Below, piece after piece: positions 18,193 to 27,471 of a DNA stretch of 31,902 nt. A program made the translations under genes and the position numbers. The stretch comes from Hondaea fermentalgiana (lineage: Eukaryota; Sar; Bigyra; Thraustochytrida; Thraustochytriidae): contig NPFB01000015.1 of assembly GCA_014084085.1 (NCBI GenBank), forward strand, positions 103,616 to 135,517, written 5' to 3'. Below the pieces are notes generated by a model that did no database searches, had not been told where the DNA came from, and was given only the letters and a program-made list of their open reading frames with translations. Every line of letters starts with the position of its first letter. Position 1 is the first letter of the stretch.

Positions 18193-21024
18193 TCAGGGAG
18201 TCATTGCAGCGTCAACGCTCTTTGCAGACGGATAGGCCGGAGGATTGAAGGTGTAAAGAAGAATGGGCAAGAGGATAAGTCCATTGAGAGTGGCTGCGCT
18301 AACGATGACAGCAAAATCCTGAAAAACAACACGAAAGACGTAGCTCGAAGAAAACGCTTGCATAAGCACCGCCAAAAAGGTCGACATGGCACCGTGCAGC
18401 ACAGGCACGGCTACATCGCCAAGCATTCCCCGAAGACGCTCCTCTGCAGAACCCGCAAACGTCATGTAAGCATAGCCGATGTGCGCCGAGTAGTCAACAG
18501 CTACACCGACAGAAAGCACAAAGAGCACAACAGAGGTGGTGTCAATGCTGAGCCCCATCAGTGTCTGCAGACCAAGAAGCTCCACGATCGAAATCGAAAC
18601 ACAGATGAAGACAAGCGTCGATGCCAAAGGATGGCCAATGAACAGGAAGATCATCACAAAGACAGCCGCCAGCGCGAGCAGAACGTTCTGTTGAAGCTCC
18701 TGCGCCACCACGGCGTAGCTGGCCCACCCATCCGTGTACTCAGAACCCCACGCGTAAGCTTCAAAGGACGCCGCGTCGCAGATCTCGTACATTTTTTCGA
18801 CGGCGTTGACAACCTCGTAGGCATCCTCCTGGAAAAGCCCGTCGTCCTGAAAGCTACCAATGGGCACGTGGTACATCTGGATGCGCGCACGCACAATCTG
18901 CGACCGAGAGCTGTCCGTGAAGATAATGTCATCTGCGTAGGCTGCACCGGTTCCAAAGTCATCGTCAAGCCACAGACGCAGGTACTTGTAAAAGAGATCG
19001 GAGGAGGTTGGGAAGGGCGCGTTATCGAGCTCCGCATCAGCCTCGACCTCGCCAGCGTCAATTGTAAGCGTCGCAGGCGGCGAAGCCATGGCAGCCATAA
19101 AGTCCTCAATCCAGGAATCGAATGTCGGCCGAATATACGGTGCCTGGGTCTCGTACGTTGATGGAAAGCGGAATTGGTCCGGGAACGCGACAACCTCCGC
19201 CCGATTGGCGTAGTAGTCCATATCTTCCGTCACGACGTACACACTCGTATCCTCACCGCCAAAGTATCTGGCCTGCGCATTGGTAAAAGACTTGAGGTAC
19301 GAGTCATCGGGGATAAAGTTCTCCGAAGTCGACTCCACCGTGAGTTTCGTGATATTGTATCCACAATACGCAGCAAAGCCGAGTGCCAGGAGAATCACAG
19401 GAAAGCGGAACCAATTTTGCATGATCAGCCATGAAAGCTTATTTTGCAAAAAGGTCGACAGCCACGTCTGCTTAAATGTCGTGCCCTTTGCAGTCTCGCC
19501 CGATTCAGGGTCGCGGCAGTCCTTGAAGCAGCAGAGGAGATCCAGACGGCCACCCGTAACACGGCGCTCGTTGAGCACGAGGCACGCCATGAAAAAGGTG
19601 GGGAGAAAGATCCAAAGGAAGAAAAAGGTGAGCGCTGCGTACTTGCAAAAGGAGCTCAGGTCAGGGATGACAGTGAGAGATCCAAGCGCAAACGCGACCA
19701 CGTTGGTGAGACTGCTGACGGTGATGCTGACACCTGCGTGCTCGAGTGCTTGCGCGGCGCGGTTGGGGATGCCGTCCTCACCACTAGCGCGACGAAAGGA
19801 GTTCGTGACAATGAAAATGCCGTCTGCGCCGATACCAAGGATGATGAACACGAGAACGGTGTGCGTGCGTCCGTAGGTGAAGCCGAGCAGCTGGCTAAAG
19901 CCGAAGCCACAGATAATGGCAAGACCAATGGTGAGAATGCCAAGAAGAGCAAGGGCAATGCTGCTTCTCACGCGATCGCAGGTGTTTTGAAGCACCACAA
20001 CGATGTAGATGATGATGATGAAGTAGCTGATGCCCTGATACATGACATCCCCAACAATTTCGCCACCGACTTGATCGCTAACGGCCCAGCCGTTGAAGGG
20101 ATACACCTCGACAGGCTGAGCGTCCGCAAAGTCATTGGCGAGCTCCACAACAGCCTCTTCCCAGGCAGTCGCGGCGGGTTCCTCCGTGTCGGAGCTGTCA
20201 TCGTTCGGGGTGACATCGATAGGGTTCTTTTCCAAGAAAAGAGTCGATCGCAGCACTTTAGCGCTTACCGGGAGGCCCGTCGACGCATCGTACTCGACTC
20301 CGCCCACGTAGAGTTCGAGATCGTCGCGAGAAAAGGTGTCGTTGAGCGTTTGTGGGATGTTGTCGTCCTCCTCCAAAGTGGTCAGGTTGTTCGCGTATGC
20401 GCTGAAAACAGAACTAAAGAGGCACACAGAGGTGGTGGGGCCGGTCGGGATCTGCACGCAGAGATCCTCAAGCGTGAAAGTCTCCTCCTCGAGGTCTTCG
20501 TTGAGGGCCGTCACGGAGATTTCGTACATTTCCGAGTAAAACGTCAAGGCGGCAACCATGTTCTCCTTGTCGAGGATGTTGCCGTTGTCTGAGGGTTTCT
20601 GCATGAAGCTGTTGAAGCGAGGCGATTGGCCATAGTACTCGATAATATCAGCGCGGTTGGCGAGCGCCTCGGTGCCTTGCGGCACAAAGGCGCCTTGGTC
20701 GTCGCCGGACTCAAAGTTCGCGAACCCATATCCAAAGATAGCGAGCATGACGATCGAGATGAGGATGGTCAGAATCGGGCGCATGCCGACCATGTGGCCG
20801 AGTCTCTTGAAGGCGCCCGCGAGCGTGCTGCTGATGACCGAGCTGACCTTCTCGAGGCACCCGCTCTTGCGCGGCGCGCCGTCCTTCCCTTCCTGCGCGC
20901 TCATCGTCTCTGTCAGCGTCGCCGTCCCGGCGCCCCTCTCTCCGCCGTCTCCGTCCGAACCCGCGCGAGCGTCGCGTCCCTGCGGCGTCTCGTCCCTGCC
21001 GGGTTTGCGCGCGCCGTCCAGCAT
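18193..21024 (-). CDS. Patched/NPC1-family RND transporter (sterol-sensing-domain-like)
   Basis: A 943-residue intronless membrane protein with the duplicated RND plan. One span near residues 80-105 is followed by a large lumenal/extracellular loop, then a five-span block from about residue 330, another span and second loop, and a final five-span block to the C-terminus. The fourth-span signatures are LGIGADGIFIVTNSF in the first half and GVAVDYSAHIGYAY in the second. Each keeps the Asp expected for proton or ion coupling, although the usual second acidic residue after the first is Gly. Relatives move sterols or other lipids (Patched, NPC1, PTCHD). The N-terminus (~70 residues) is Gly/Ala/Asp-rich and cytosolic. 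The substrate is unknown. The first ATG is used; a later in-frame Met about 40 codons on is possible. Confidence 0.88.
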   Translation of the reverse strand: MLDGARKPGRDETPQGRDARAGSDGDGGERGAGTATLTETMSAQEGKDGAPRKSGCLEKVSSVISSTLAGAFKRLGHMVGMRPILTILISIVMLAIFGYGFANFESGDDQGAFVPQGTEALANRADIIEYYGQSPRFNSFMQKPSDNGNILDKENMVAALTFYSEMYEISVTALNEDLEEETFTLEDLCVQIPTGPTTSVCLFSSVFSAYANNLTTLEEDDNIPQTLNDTFSRDDLELYVGGVEYDASTGLPVSAKVLRSTLFLEKNPIDVTPNDDSSDTEEPAATAWEEAVVELANDFADAQPVEVYPFNGWAVSDQVGGEIVGDVMYQGISYFIIIIYIVVVLQNTCDRVRSSIALALLGILTIGLAIICGFGFSQLLGFTYGRTHTVLVFIILGIGADGIFIVTNSFRRASGEDGIPNRAAQALEHAGVSITVSSLTNVVAFALGSLTVIPDLSSFCKYAALTFFFLWIFLPTFFMACLVLNERRVTGGRLDLLCCFKDCRDPESGETAKGTTFKQTWLSTFLQNKLSWLIMQNWFRFPVILLALGFAAYCGYNITKLTVESTSENFIPDDSYLKSFTNAQARYFGGEDTSVYVVTEDMDYYANRAEVVAFPDQFRFPSTYETQAPYIRPTFDSWIEDFMAAMASPPATLTIDAGEVEADAELDNAPFPTSSDLFYKYLRLWLDDDFGTGAAYADDIIFTDSSRSQIVRARIQMYHVPIGSFQDDGLFQEDAYEVVNAVEKMYEICDAASFEAYAWGSEYTDGWASYAVVAQELQQNVLLALAAVFVMIFLFIGHPLASTLVFICVSISIVELLGLQTLMGLSIDTTSVVLFVLSVGVAVDYSAHIGYAYMTFAGSAEERLRGMLGDVAVPVLHGAMSTFLAVLMQAFSSSYVFRVVFQDFAVIVSAATLNGLILLPILLYTFNPPAYPSAKSVDAAMTP

Positions 21025-21970
21025 GCGTTAGAGGTCTGATCGCCTTCGCAGTCAGTGCAGCTGCTCTTTCTCGCCGCCGCTCTCGCGGTGTTTCTTCGCG
21101 CTGCCGGCGCTGGTCTTTGCCTAACAATCGTGCGACCGATCGAACCCCTCCCTCCCTGCCCTCCTGCAAAAGCCTCGCGAACCTGGGTGCTGCGCGGACG
21201 GAGTCTGATCTGAGCTCGCCCGCGGGCGCGAGAAAGCGGGCGGGCGAGCTCGAGGGAGCGAGGCGCGGGGAGGGAGCGAGGGACGGAGAGGGAGCGAGGG
21301 CGTGAGCGCGGCGCGGAAAGCATCGCCGCCTCCCTCGCGCCATCGCGCCACCGCGCACCCGCAGCGCGGCACGTGCTCACGCAAGCCTTCCCGCAGCCGC
21401 GCCCTCCTGGGATTCTGACCGTGTCCACAGCGCTTCACTGTGTACTGACTGTGTGGAGGTGCGGCCGCGAAACGGCAGGACGCCGCGAGGAGGGGCTCTT
21501 CTGGTGCATCTGCGACGGATGTGGGCGGCGTGTGAATTGCATGCGGCTGCTACACACATGCGTGCACCGGGAGCAGCACAGCTGCCTATCACCGGCAGCG
21601 GGCTGTTGGCCGGAATCCGAAACGATGAGCAGACGCGGAAGAAAAGATTTATACAGTTGCTGATGCTGATGCTGATGCTGATGCTGGCTGCAAAAGCTCG
21701 GAACATCGAACGTCTCGAGAGATGGAATGCAGCAAGTCAAGGATTTGAGTGAACTTTCAGCGCCAATCAACATCTAAAGCAAGAGCGATCGCCATGGTTG
21801 GTAACGCGCGACCACAGGTAGAGCCCGGCCGTCTGCTGCAGCTACTGCGATTGGGGTCTCTCTAGTGTAAAACTACGTGACATAAAGATAAATCAAATTG
21901 GCTCACAATCAGGGTGATTATGAAAAGTAGACAGACAGAAAGGTGGGCACAGCGCCGACTACAAGCCAGG
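21025..21970. other. Intergenic region between the Patched-like and kinase genes
   Basis: About 945 bp. The left part (to about 21370) is very GC-rich with GAGGGAGC/GAGC-type purine repeats and should be the promoter and leader of the Patched-like gene. The right part is the 3' region of the kinase gene and includes a GCTGAT hexamer repeat at 21659-21686. No gene is supported; the open frames on both strands are repeat-driven. Confidence 0.55.
21659..21686. repeat. GCTGAT hexanucleotide tandem repeat
   Basis: Four perfect copies of GCTGAT plus a partial fifth, about 285 bp downstream of the kinase gene's stop. Confidence 0.85.
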
Positions 21971-24900
21971 CTAGGAGTGAAAAGGAACGTAATTTCTGCC
22001 TTGAGACGCCGCTGACGGGATGTGAGATGCAGATGATGTCGGAGGCTTTGGCGGAGGTGTCTGCGAGGTCTGCAAGACCGAGGCAAGAATACGGTGGACC
22101 TCCTTCATGACAGGACGCTCCTCGGGTCCGTGACGTTGACAACGCTTGACGAGATCGCGAAGCGCCTGGTTGCACTCCACCTCGTCAGGAACGAGCTGGC
22201 GCTCACCGTCGCAAATCCGGTACACCACGTCCATGCTTTCGATACCCTCCCAAGGACGCTTGCCGACGAGGACCTCGAAGAGAGTCACTCCGAATGAAAA
22301 GACGTCCGTTTGTTCGGAAAATCGACGATATCGCATGGCCTCCGGCGCCATCCACTTGATAGGCCCCACGTGCTGAGAAGTGTAGCCCTTGGAGCGATTG
22401 ATTTCCTTGATCCTCGCAAAACCAAAGTCGGCAACCTTGACGCGCAAATTTTCGTCGACCAAGAGATTGCGCGAGGCAATGTCGCGATGAATGACTCCCT
22501 CCGAGTGAAGATGCAGCACTCCTGCGGCAGCGTCGACGAGCATTTGCAAAATGCGCGCCTCCGGGATAGTCTTACGTTTGTACAAAGGACCGGGAACCAC
22601 AAGCATATCTTCCACCGACCCGCCACGCATGAGCTTGGTAACTACACAGGGCCGCGGAGTTAGCAGCACCCCGACAAAGGGAACGATGTTCTCGTGGTTG
22701 CTGACGCGAGACATCATGGCCGCCTCGTGCTTCAGATCCCACTCCTCGGACGAACACGAAGCCCCGCGCGCGAGACCAGACGGATTGCCATTGTTCTCAC
22801 CCTCGACCTCGCCCGCCTTGGCACCGCCAGCGCCAACACCGGCATGATCACCCCCCAGAAGCGCCGTGTCGATCTCGACCCCACTTGGGTTCGAGCCCGC
22901 CAACATGAGCTTTTCGTTTCCGCGGAGCTCTTTGACCGCGACCAGCATACCGCGCCACTCGGCCGCACGCACAACGCCAAAGGAGCCCTCGCCAATAATT
23001 TGCCCAAAGGTCAACTCCTCGTAGGCCAAAATCTGGTGCGAGGGCACGCCGACAGACTCCTGGAGCGACTCGCGCGATATGACTGAGCCCGACACAGACT
23101 GGGAGCGCGCTAATGGTTTGCCTAGCGACCTTGATGGGTTCAAACGGTTCGATCCCGAGTGTGCCGATTCGCCCGAGCTCACCTTGGAATCCGAACCCGA
23201 GGAAATCCCACTTACTGTAAACGAGCGCGTGATCTTGTTCCGTGCCACGCGATTGCGAATTTCATTTTGAAGCGATTGCATTTGGAACATGCGCATACGC
23301 TGCAAATCGATGCGACGAAGCTCTGCCTGCTCGCCGCGAAACTCCTTGAGGTGATCGCAGGTTCGGGCCTCTCGCGGCCCTTGATTTAGCTTCCACTCGG
23401 GGCATGTGCACTCGTACACGGGTCCACTTCTACGTAAAACATACCGCCTAGGCTGACCCCGGGCGTACTTGTTGCCTGCCGTGAATCCATCAATGGTGAC
23501 CTCGTCGCCCTCACGCAAGTCGTTGAGCATCTCGTCATAAAGCAATGGCTGCAGGGCGGTGTACGAAGGTTTGTTGGATGGCGCGGACGAAGGAGGGAGC
23601 AGCGATGAGGACGAAGACAAGGGCGAAGTCGAGGCCGTCGATGACGTCGTCGATGTTGCAGCAAGAGTGCTGCTTGCGCCACTCCCATTAGCAGTCGCGG
23701 CAGCTGCTGCCGGGCTAGGAGGCTCCGAGATGGCGTCGGTGGTGGTATCGGGTTCAGCGTCATCGGTGCGAAGAGACTCGAGCGCGCGCAAGAATGAGCG
23801 ACGGTACCCCTTTTTCATTCCCCAATCAGCGAGATCCTCCTCGTTAATGAGTTGCGCTCGCTCAAGAGAGTCAAAGCCCTCTTCGCACATTTTGTCGAGC
23901 CAGTCCTCCATGTCCAAGTCTGCAAGCCAGTCCTTCAAATGAGAAAGCTTTTCCTCAAGACGAGACTGGATCGAAGATTGGGACGAAGAATGCTCAGGTT
24001 TCCGAGCTTTCATTGTGGATCCCTCGGCGACTCGCGAGCCGGCGCCCCCCGCACCTGGCCCACCTTGCGCCCCCCCAGGAGCACTCGCGTCCGAGGAACT
24101 CACACCCTCCGCCTCCTTCATTTTGGACTCTTGTCTATCGGTCGCCCTTTTGAGAAGTTCCATCGCCTCCGCATCGTGAGCGGAGACCAACTCAAGCGGC
24201 TTCGCTCCTTTATCATCTGTAGCTTCTGAATCAAATCCCCGGTCCAAGAGGAGCTCGACGAGTCTGGCGTTTCCCGAGGCAGCAGCCTTGTGAAGCAAGC
24301 TTTCTCCCGTGCGCGGGTTCGTCACCTCAATATATGAAAAGTCATCACGCGCAGCACGATCGAGGATCCACCTCACGATCTCGGTGCTGCCGGCTGCGGC
24401 CGCTTCGAATATTGCACAGTTGCCCGAACGAGGATTGCGGGCCGCAAGGATATCAAAGTGTCGCGAGTGTTTCTTGTGAAGCGTCTGTACGGATTTGAGA
24501 TTGTTTCTCCGCGCAGCATCGAACATACGCTTCAGGGCTTGTTTGCGGAACTTGCGATCCCTTGACTTGGTCTTCTTGTATTCGTCCAAAAGTTCTGCGC
24601 ACATGTAATGACCTTCACTGCGCGCCAAGGCGCAGGGATCTTTGCCTTGGTTGTTACAAGGAATGCCGAGAAGCACGTCAAATTCTGGGTCTTTTTTCTC
24701 GAGCGAGTCTAGGAAGTCGAGAACCCACTTTACCCCTGTCCGAATACCGTTCCGGGCAGCGTAGTGCGCACAGGTCTGTCCGAGTTTGTCGACCTGGCAA
24801 AAGAATTCTGGTGTGCAAAAGGATTCGCGCGTGGCCCACTGCAAAAAGCTTATCCTGCATTCGCGACTCGCACAGTGGATCACGGTCTCGCCGCGGTCGG

Positions 24901-25333
24901 TTGTGACAGTCGGGTCCAGCTTATGCGAGCGGATCATCCACGTGAGCTCCTCCGCCATGTCCATCAAGGCGCAAATGTGCGCAGCAGTTTCGCCGTCTTT
25001 GCCTTTGGCGTGCACGTCGCATCCTGCGCGGGCCAGCTCGCGCGCCGCAAGGACCTGGCCATTGCGGAGCGCGACGTGAAAGGCGCGGTCGCCGCTCGAG
25101 GCCCGCGCTTCGAGGCGGTTGCCGGGTTGGCTACTACTTCTGTCTTCTGATTGCAGGGGTCGCCTGCGGCCGGGGCGTTCGTCGCCGCTCTTGTTCTCAT
25201 CCTCCTCCTCCTTGATGCAGTCCAGCAGCGTCACGAGGCGCTTCATGTCGCCGCACGCGGCGGCCAAGTGCAGAGGGCTCCATCCCGCGGCGCCCTTCGG
25301 GGACCAGTTGATCGCGCCCGAAGCCAGGTCCAT
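21971..25333 (-). CDS. Ankyrin-SAM-SWIM zinc finger-protein kinase fusion
   Basis: A 1,120-residue intronless protein. Ankyrin repeats occupy about residues 17-400 (for example GWSPLHLAAACGD and GESLLHKAAASGNARLVELLL). A SAM domain follows at about 465-522 (EDWLDKMCEEGF..LADWGMKKGYRRSFLRAL). After a Ser/Thr/Ala-rich linker there is a SWIM zinc finger with ligands C642, C644, C659 and H661 (CxCx14CxH), within a segment also containing RRYVLRRSGPVYEC. A protein kinase domain at about 773-1085 has GEGSFG, VAVK (K801), HRDIASRN (D951), DFG (D969) and APE, so it should be active. It is of TKL or tyrosine-kinase-like type. An insert of ~55 Gly/Ala-rich residues lies between the VAVK lysine and the helix-C region. 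Likely a cytosolic or nuclear signalling kinase; partners unknown. The first ATG immediately precedes the first ankyrin repeat. Confidence 0.9.
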   Translation of the reverse strand: MDLASGAINWSPKGAAGWSPLHLAAACGDMKRLVTLLDCIKEEEDENKSGDERPGRRRPLQSEDRSSSQPGNRLEARASSGDRAFHVALRNGQVLAARELARAGCDVHAKGKDGETAAHICALMDMAEELTWMIRSHKLDPTVTTDRGETVIHCASRECRISFLQWATRESFCTPEFFCQVDKLGQTCAHYAARNGIRTGVKWVLDFLDSLEKKDPEFDVLLGIPCNNQGKDPCALARSEGHYMCAELLDEYKKTKSRDRKFRKQALKRMFDAARRNNLKSVQTLHKKHSRHFDILAARNPRSGNCAIFEAAAAGSTEIVRWILDRAARDDFSYIEVTNPRTGESLLHKAAASGNARLVELLLDRGFDSEATDDKGAKPLELVSAHDAEAMELLKRATDRQESKMKEAEGVSSSDASAPGGAQGGPGAGGAGSRVAEGSTMKARKPEHSSSQSSIQSRLEEKLSHLKDWLADLDMEDWLDKMCEEGFDSLERAQLINEEDLADWGMKKGYRRSFLRALESLRTDDAEPDTTTDAISEPPSPAAAAATANGSGASSTLAATSTTSSTASTSPLSSSSSLLPPSSAPSNKPSYTALQPLLYDEMLNDLREGDEVTIDGFTAGNKYARGQPRRYVLRRSGPVYECTCPEWKLNQGPREARTCDHLKEFRGEQAELRRIDLQRMRMFQMQSLQNEIRNRVARNKITRSFTVSGISSGSDSKVSSGESAHSGSNRLNPSRSLGKPLARSQSVSGSVISRESLQESVGVPSHQILAYEELTFGQIIGEGSFGVVRAAEWRGMLVAVKELRGNEKLMLAGSNPSGVEIDTALLGGDHAGVGAGGAKAGEVEGENNGNPSGLARGASCSSEEWDLKHEAAMMSRVSNHENIVPFVGVLLTPRPCVVTKLMRGGSVEDMLVVPGPLYKRKTIPEARILQMLVDAAAGVLHLHSEGVIHRDIASRNLLVDENLRVKVADFGFARIKEINRSKGYTSQHVGPIKWMAPEAMRYRRFSEQTDVFSFGVTLFEVLVGKRPWEGIESMDVVYRICDGERQLVPDEVECNQALRDLVKRCQRHGPEERPVMKEVHRILASVLQTSQTPPPKPPTSSASHIPSAASQGRNYVPFHS

Positions 25334-26225
25334 GGGGGCGCGAAGGTTTTTCGCGCCTCGCGGCGCCGTTTCTCTCTGCTCTCGCGCCGCGGCCTCTCCG
25401 CGGCCTGCCTCCGCGAGAGACGCGCGCGTCTCGCGCGAGCCGTAGATTCGCGAAGCCGTGCCTTTCCTTCGCCACCGCTTTCCCCTCGTCTCCGACCGCC
25501 CGGCCGGCCGCGGCTGCCCGCGATGCCGCCGGACTCGGGCGCGGCCGCTCGCTCACGCCGCCGCCACGCCGCACGCACGCCGCGCAGCGCAGCCGACCCG
25601 CGCCGCACGCGCGCGCAGTCGCCGCGCAGCGCACGCCTCGGCCTCCAGGATTTGCCAAGCATACTAGCGAGCGAAGGAAGGGCCGAGTTCGAGAGGCGCT
25701 TTCTTGGCCTCTCTGCTTTCCCGCGCTTTCCTGCTTTCTTTTCACTTTCTGCCGTCGGCAAGCCCCGGATGCGCGCGGCCTTGCCATGGTGGACGGACGG
25801 CCGAGGTGTGAGCGCCAAGGCGTACAAAGACCTGCTCGTCTGCAGTGCGCGGCCGGGAGACGCATCGTGTTTGGGCGTTTGTTCTTTGATGGCACGGCAC
25901 GGGGATAAGATTGGTTGCTGGCTCATTGGGCGGCAAGCATTAAAATTCGTGTGGGAATTTCCTTCCTCGCCGTGGAGGAGATGGATGGCGTCCTCTATAA
26001 CGCTCGGGTTCTCGAGCTTCGACGAATTTTAAGGCGTGGCAAGAACTGCGATCTGATGATTGACGAAGGGGGAGCTCATGGCCCTCGTCACACGGACACA
26101 AGTTGTGAAAGGGTTGCGTCAAACTTCAAGTCTCAGCCGGAAAGGCAATGCAATGAAAGGGCATTCATTCTACGAGGACGACATTGTTTTCTAGGCCTAG
26201 CGCCAGAAAGGGTCTGCAAATGAGG

Positions 26226-26231
26226 ATATAA
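26226..26231 (+). promoter_or_regulatory. Candidate TATA box
   Basis: TATAAA sits in the context GAGGATATAAACCC, 67 bp before the ATG of a small frame with a signal-peptide-like start. TATA matches are scarce in this GC-rich window, which makes the pairing suggestive. No transcript evidence is available. Confidence 0.35.
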
Positions 26232-26298
26232 ACCCAGGCACTTATTCGTTGTGGTCGGTGAAACAGTGTAAAGCTGAGCCACGCCAATTTAGCGATCG

Positions 26299-26598
26299 AT
26301 GGGATCGACGCGTACGTTGTGCTTCTGTCTTATTCTTCTCTTAGGTTCTTCTTGGGCAAGTGGTGCTGTCAAAGATACTCGCAGGAACTTGGACATGAAA
26401 GGCAGGGAGCAAAGCAATGAGACAGGTCCTCTTCAGACCTCTAGTACATGCATAGTTCCATTCTCTGTCGTTGTCGTCGAAATCTCAGCCACAGAGAAAT
26501 CACAGGCCCTATGTGCGACTGTTGGCCACCGAATACACGATTTGCGCTACACTGCAAGATCCACGCAACACCAATTTGACTCGCTCATAGATAGATAG
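26299..26598 (+). CDS. Possible small secreted protein, unrecognised
   Basis: A 99-residue frame that starts with a plausible signal peptide (MGSTRTLCFCLILLLGSSWA, cleavage likely near SWA-SGA). The remainder is a polar ~76-residue chain with three cysteines and no known domain. A TATAAA motif lies 67 bp upstream. Against it: the length is within chance expectation, no homologue is recognised, and the body has no strong compositional signature. It could also be the first exon of a spliced gene. Function unknown. Confidence 0.3.
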   Translation: MGSTRTLCFCLILLLGSSWASGAVKDTRRNLDMKGREQSNETGPLQTSSTCIVPFSVVVVEISATEKSQALCATVGHRIHDLRYTARSTQHQFDSLIDR

Positions 26599-27245
26599 CC
26601 TCACGTCTGGCTACTGTCTGGCTGACGGCCCTTGTTTTTGAACAAAAAAAAAAGAGTATAGTAGGTAGTAACTGATCGAGTGGGAGGGGTGGTACGTTGG
26701 GACGCTAGGAGGCGGGCGCATCATGAAAGACAGCATTTCGGTCAGCCCTCCTCTTTCTGATCATCATCTGTCTCGCTGCGTCGAGCGCAGGCCGGCTCCT
26801 GGTAATAACCACGCCTCGCGCTCGACACCTCTCTCGAACGACTGTCACTGCGCGCTGCAGCTGCTGCTGCTGGCTGCAGCTGCACCTTCGTGCGACCAAC
26901 CGCTCTCGAAATTCGCCGCGACGCTCGAAGCCGCGGCTCGCAGCGAACCAGGCAATGATCGCCTCCCCCGTCCACCCGCCCACCCAGTCCTCCTCCCAAA
27001 CCCCTTCCCCGGAGCGGCCAGCGGTGGCAGCACCCTTGGCAGCCAAAGCTGCGGACGCTTCTTCGCGCACTCCGCCGCGGCTCTTGCGCTCCCTCGCCTC
27101 CCTCACCGGACCCATCCGCCTCACAGACTGTAGAAGAGGCGGGGCGCCATCGGGACACGCGGCCCGCGTCCCGGCGATCACGGACGCTCTTTTCCCTCTC
27201 CTCTCTGGGTATAGGCAATAATAAGGTAGTTAGTCACTACTGGCG

Positions 27246-27295
27246 AAGCAGAGCAGAGCAAGCAGGGCAAGCAAGCGAGCAAGCGAGCAAGCAAA
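27246..27295. repeat. AGCA/GAGC short repeat in the JmjC-A leader
   Basis: A purine-rich run of GCAGA, GCAAGCGA and similar units on the sense strand lies about 180 bp before the JmjC-A ATG. The paralogue JmjC-B has a related GAGCA-type tract on its own sense strand close to its start. Confidence 0.65.
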
Positions 27296-27471
27296 CTCCG
27301 TTCGTGCAGCAGCAGGGACGGCGCGCGAGAGCGAGCTCGGGACGCGCGGCAGCGGCGGCGGCAGCGGCGGGCGAGGCGGGAGGCGCGGGGCGCACGCAGG
27401 AGGGCGCCGCGCGCGGAGGTTGGCGGGCCGGTGCCCCCACGGGCGGGGATCGAACGGACGGCAAAAACACG

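Larger units (their letters stand above)
25334..27471. other. Long divergent spacer between the kinase and JmjC-A genes
   Basis: About 2.1 kb. The first ~350 bp is GC-rich probable kinase promoter. The section 25900-26700 is AT-richer and contains a TATAAA box (26226-26231) with a 99-codon frame behind it. 26586-26598 holds a short GATA repeat, and 26643-26652 an A run. The section 26700-27230 has long but mutually overlapping frames on both strands without recognisable domains. An AGCA/GAGC repeat leads into JmjC-A. Apart from the low-confidence small frame, no gene is supported. Confidence 0.5.

Noticed and set aside
19444..20592. 382-codon plus-strand frame opposite the Patched-like gene
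   Set aside because: Fully antisense to a conserved membrane-protein gene, highly charged and low in hydrophobic order; treated as a shadow.
25151..26032. 293-codon plus-strand frame at the kinase gene's 5' side
   Set aside because: Its first part is antisense to ankyrin repeats and the rest is Arg/Ala-rich promoter sequence; no domain seen.
26705..27218. Overlapping 136-158-codon frames on both strands before JmjC-A
   Set aside because: They overlap each other, are Arg/Ala/Pro/Ser-rich and have no domain or conserved feature; more likely promoter DNA.
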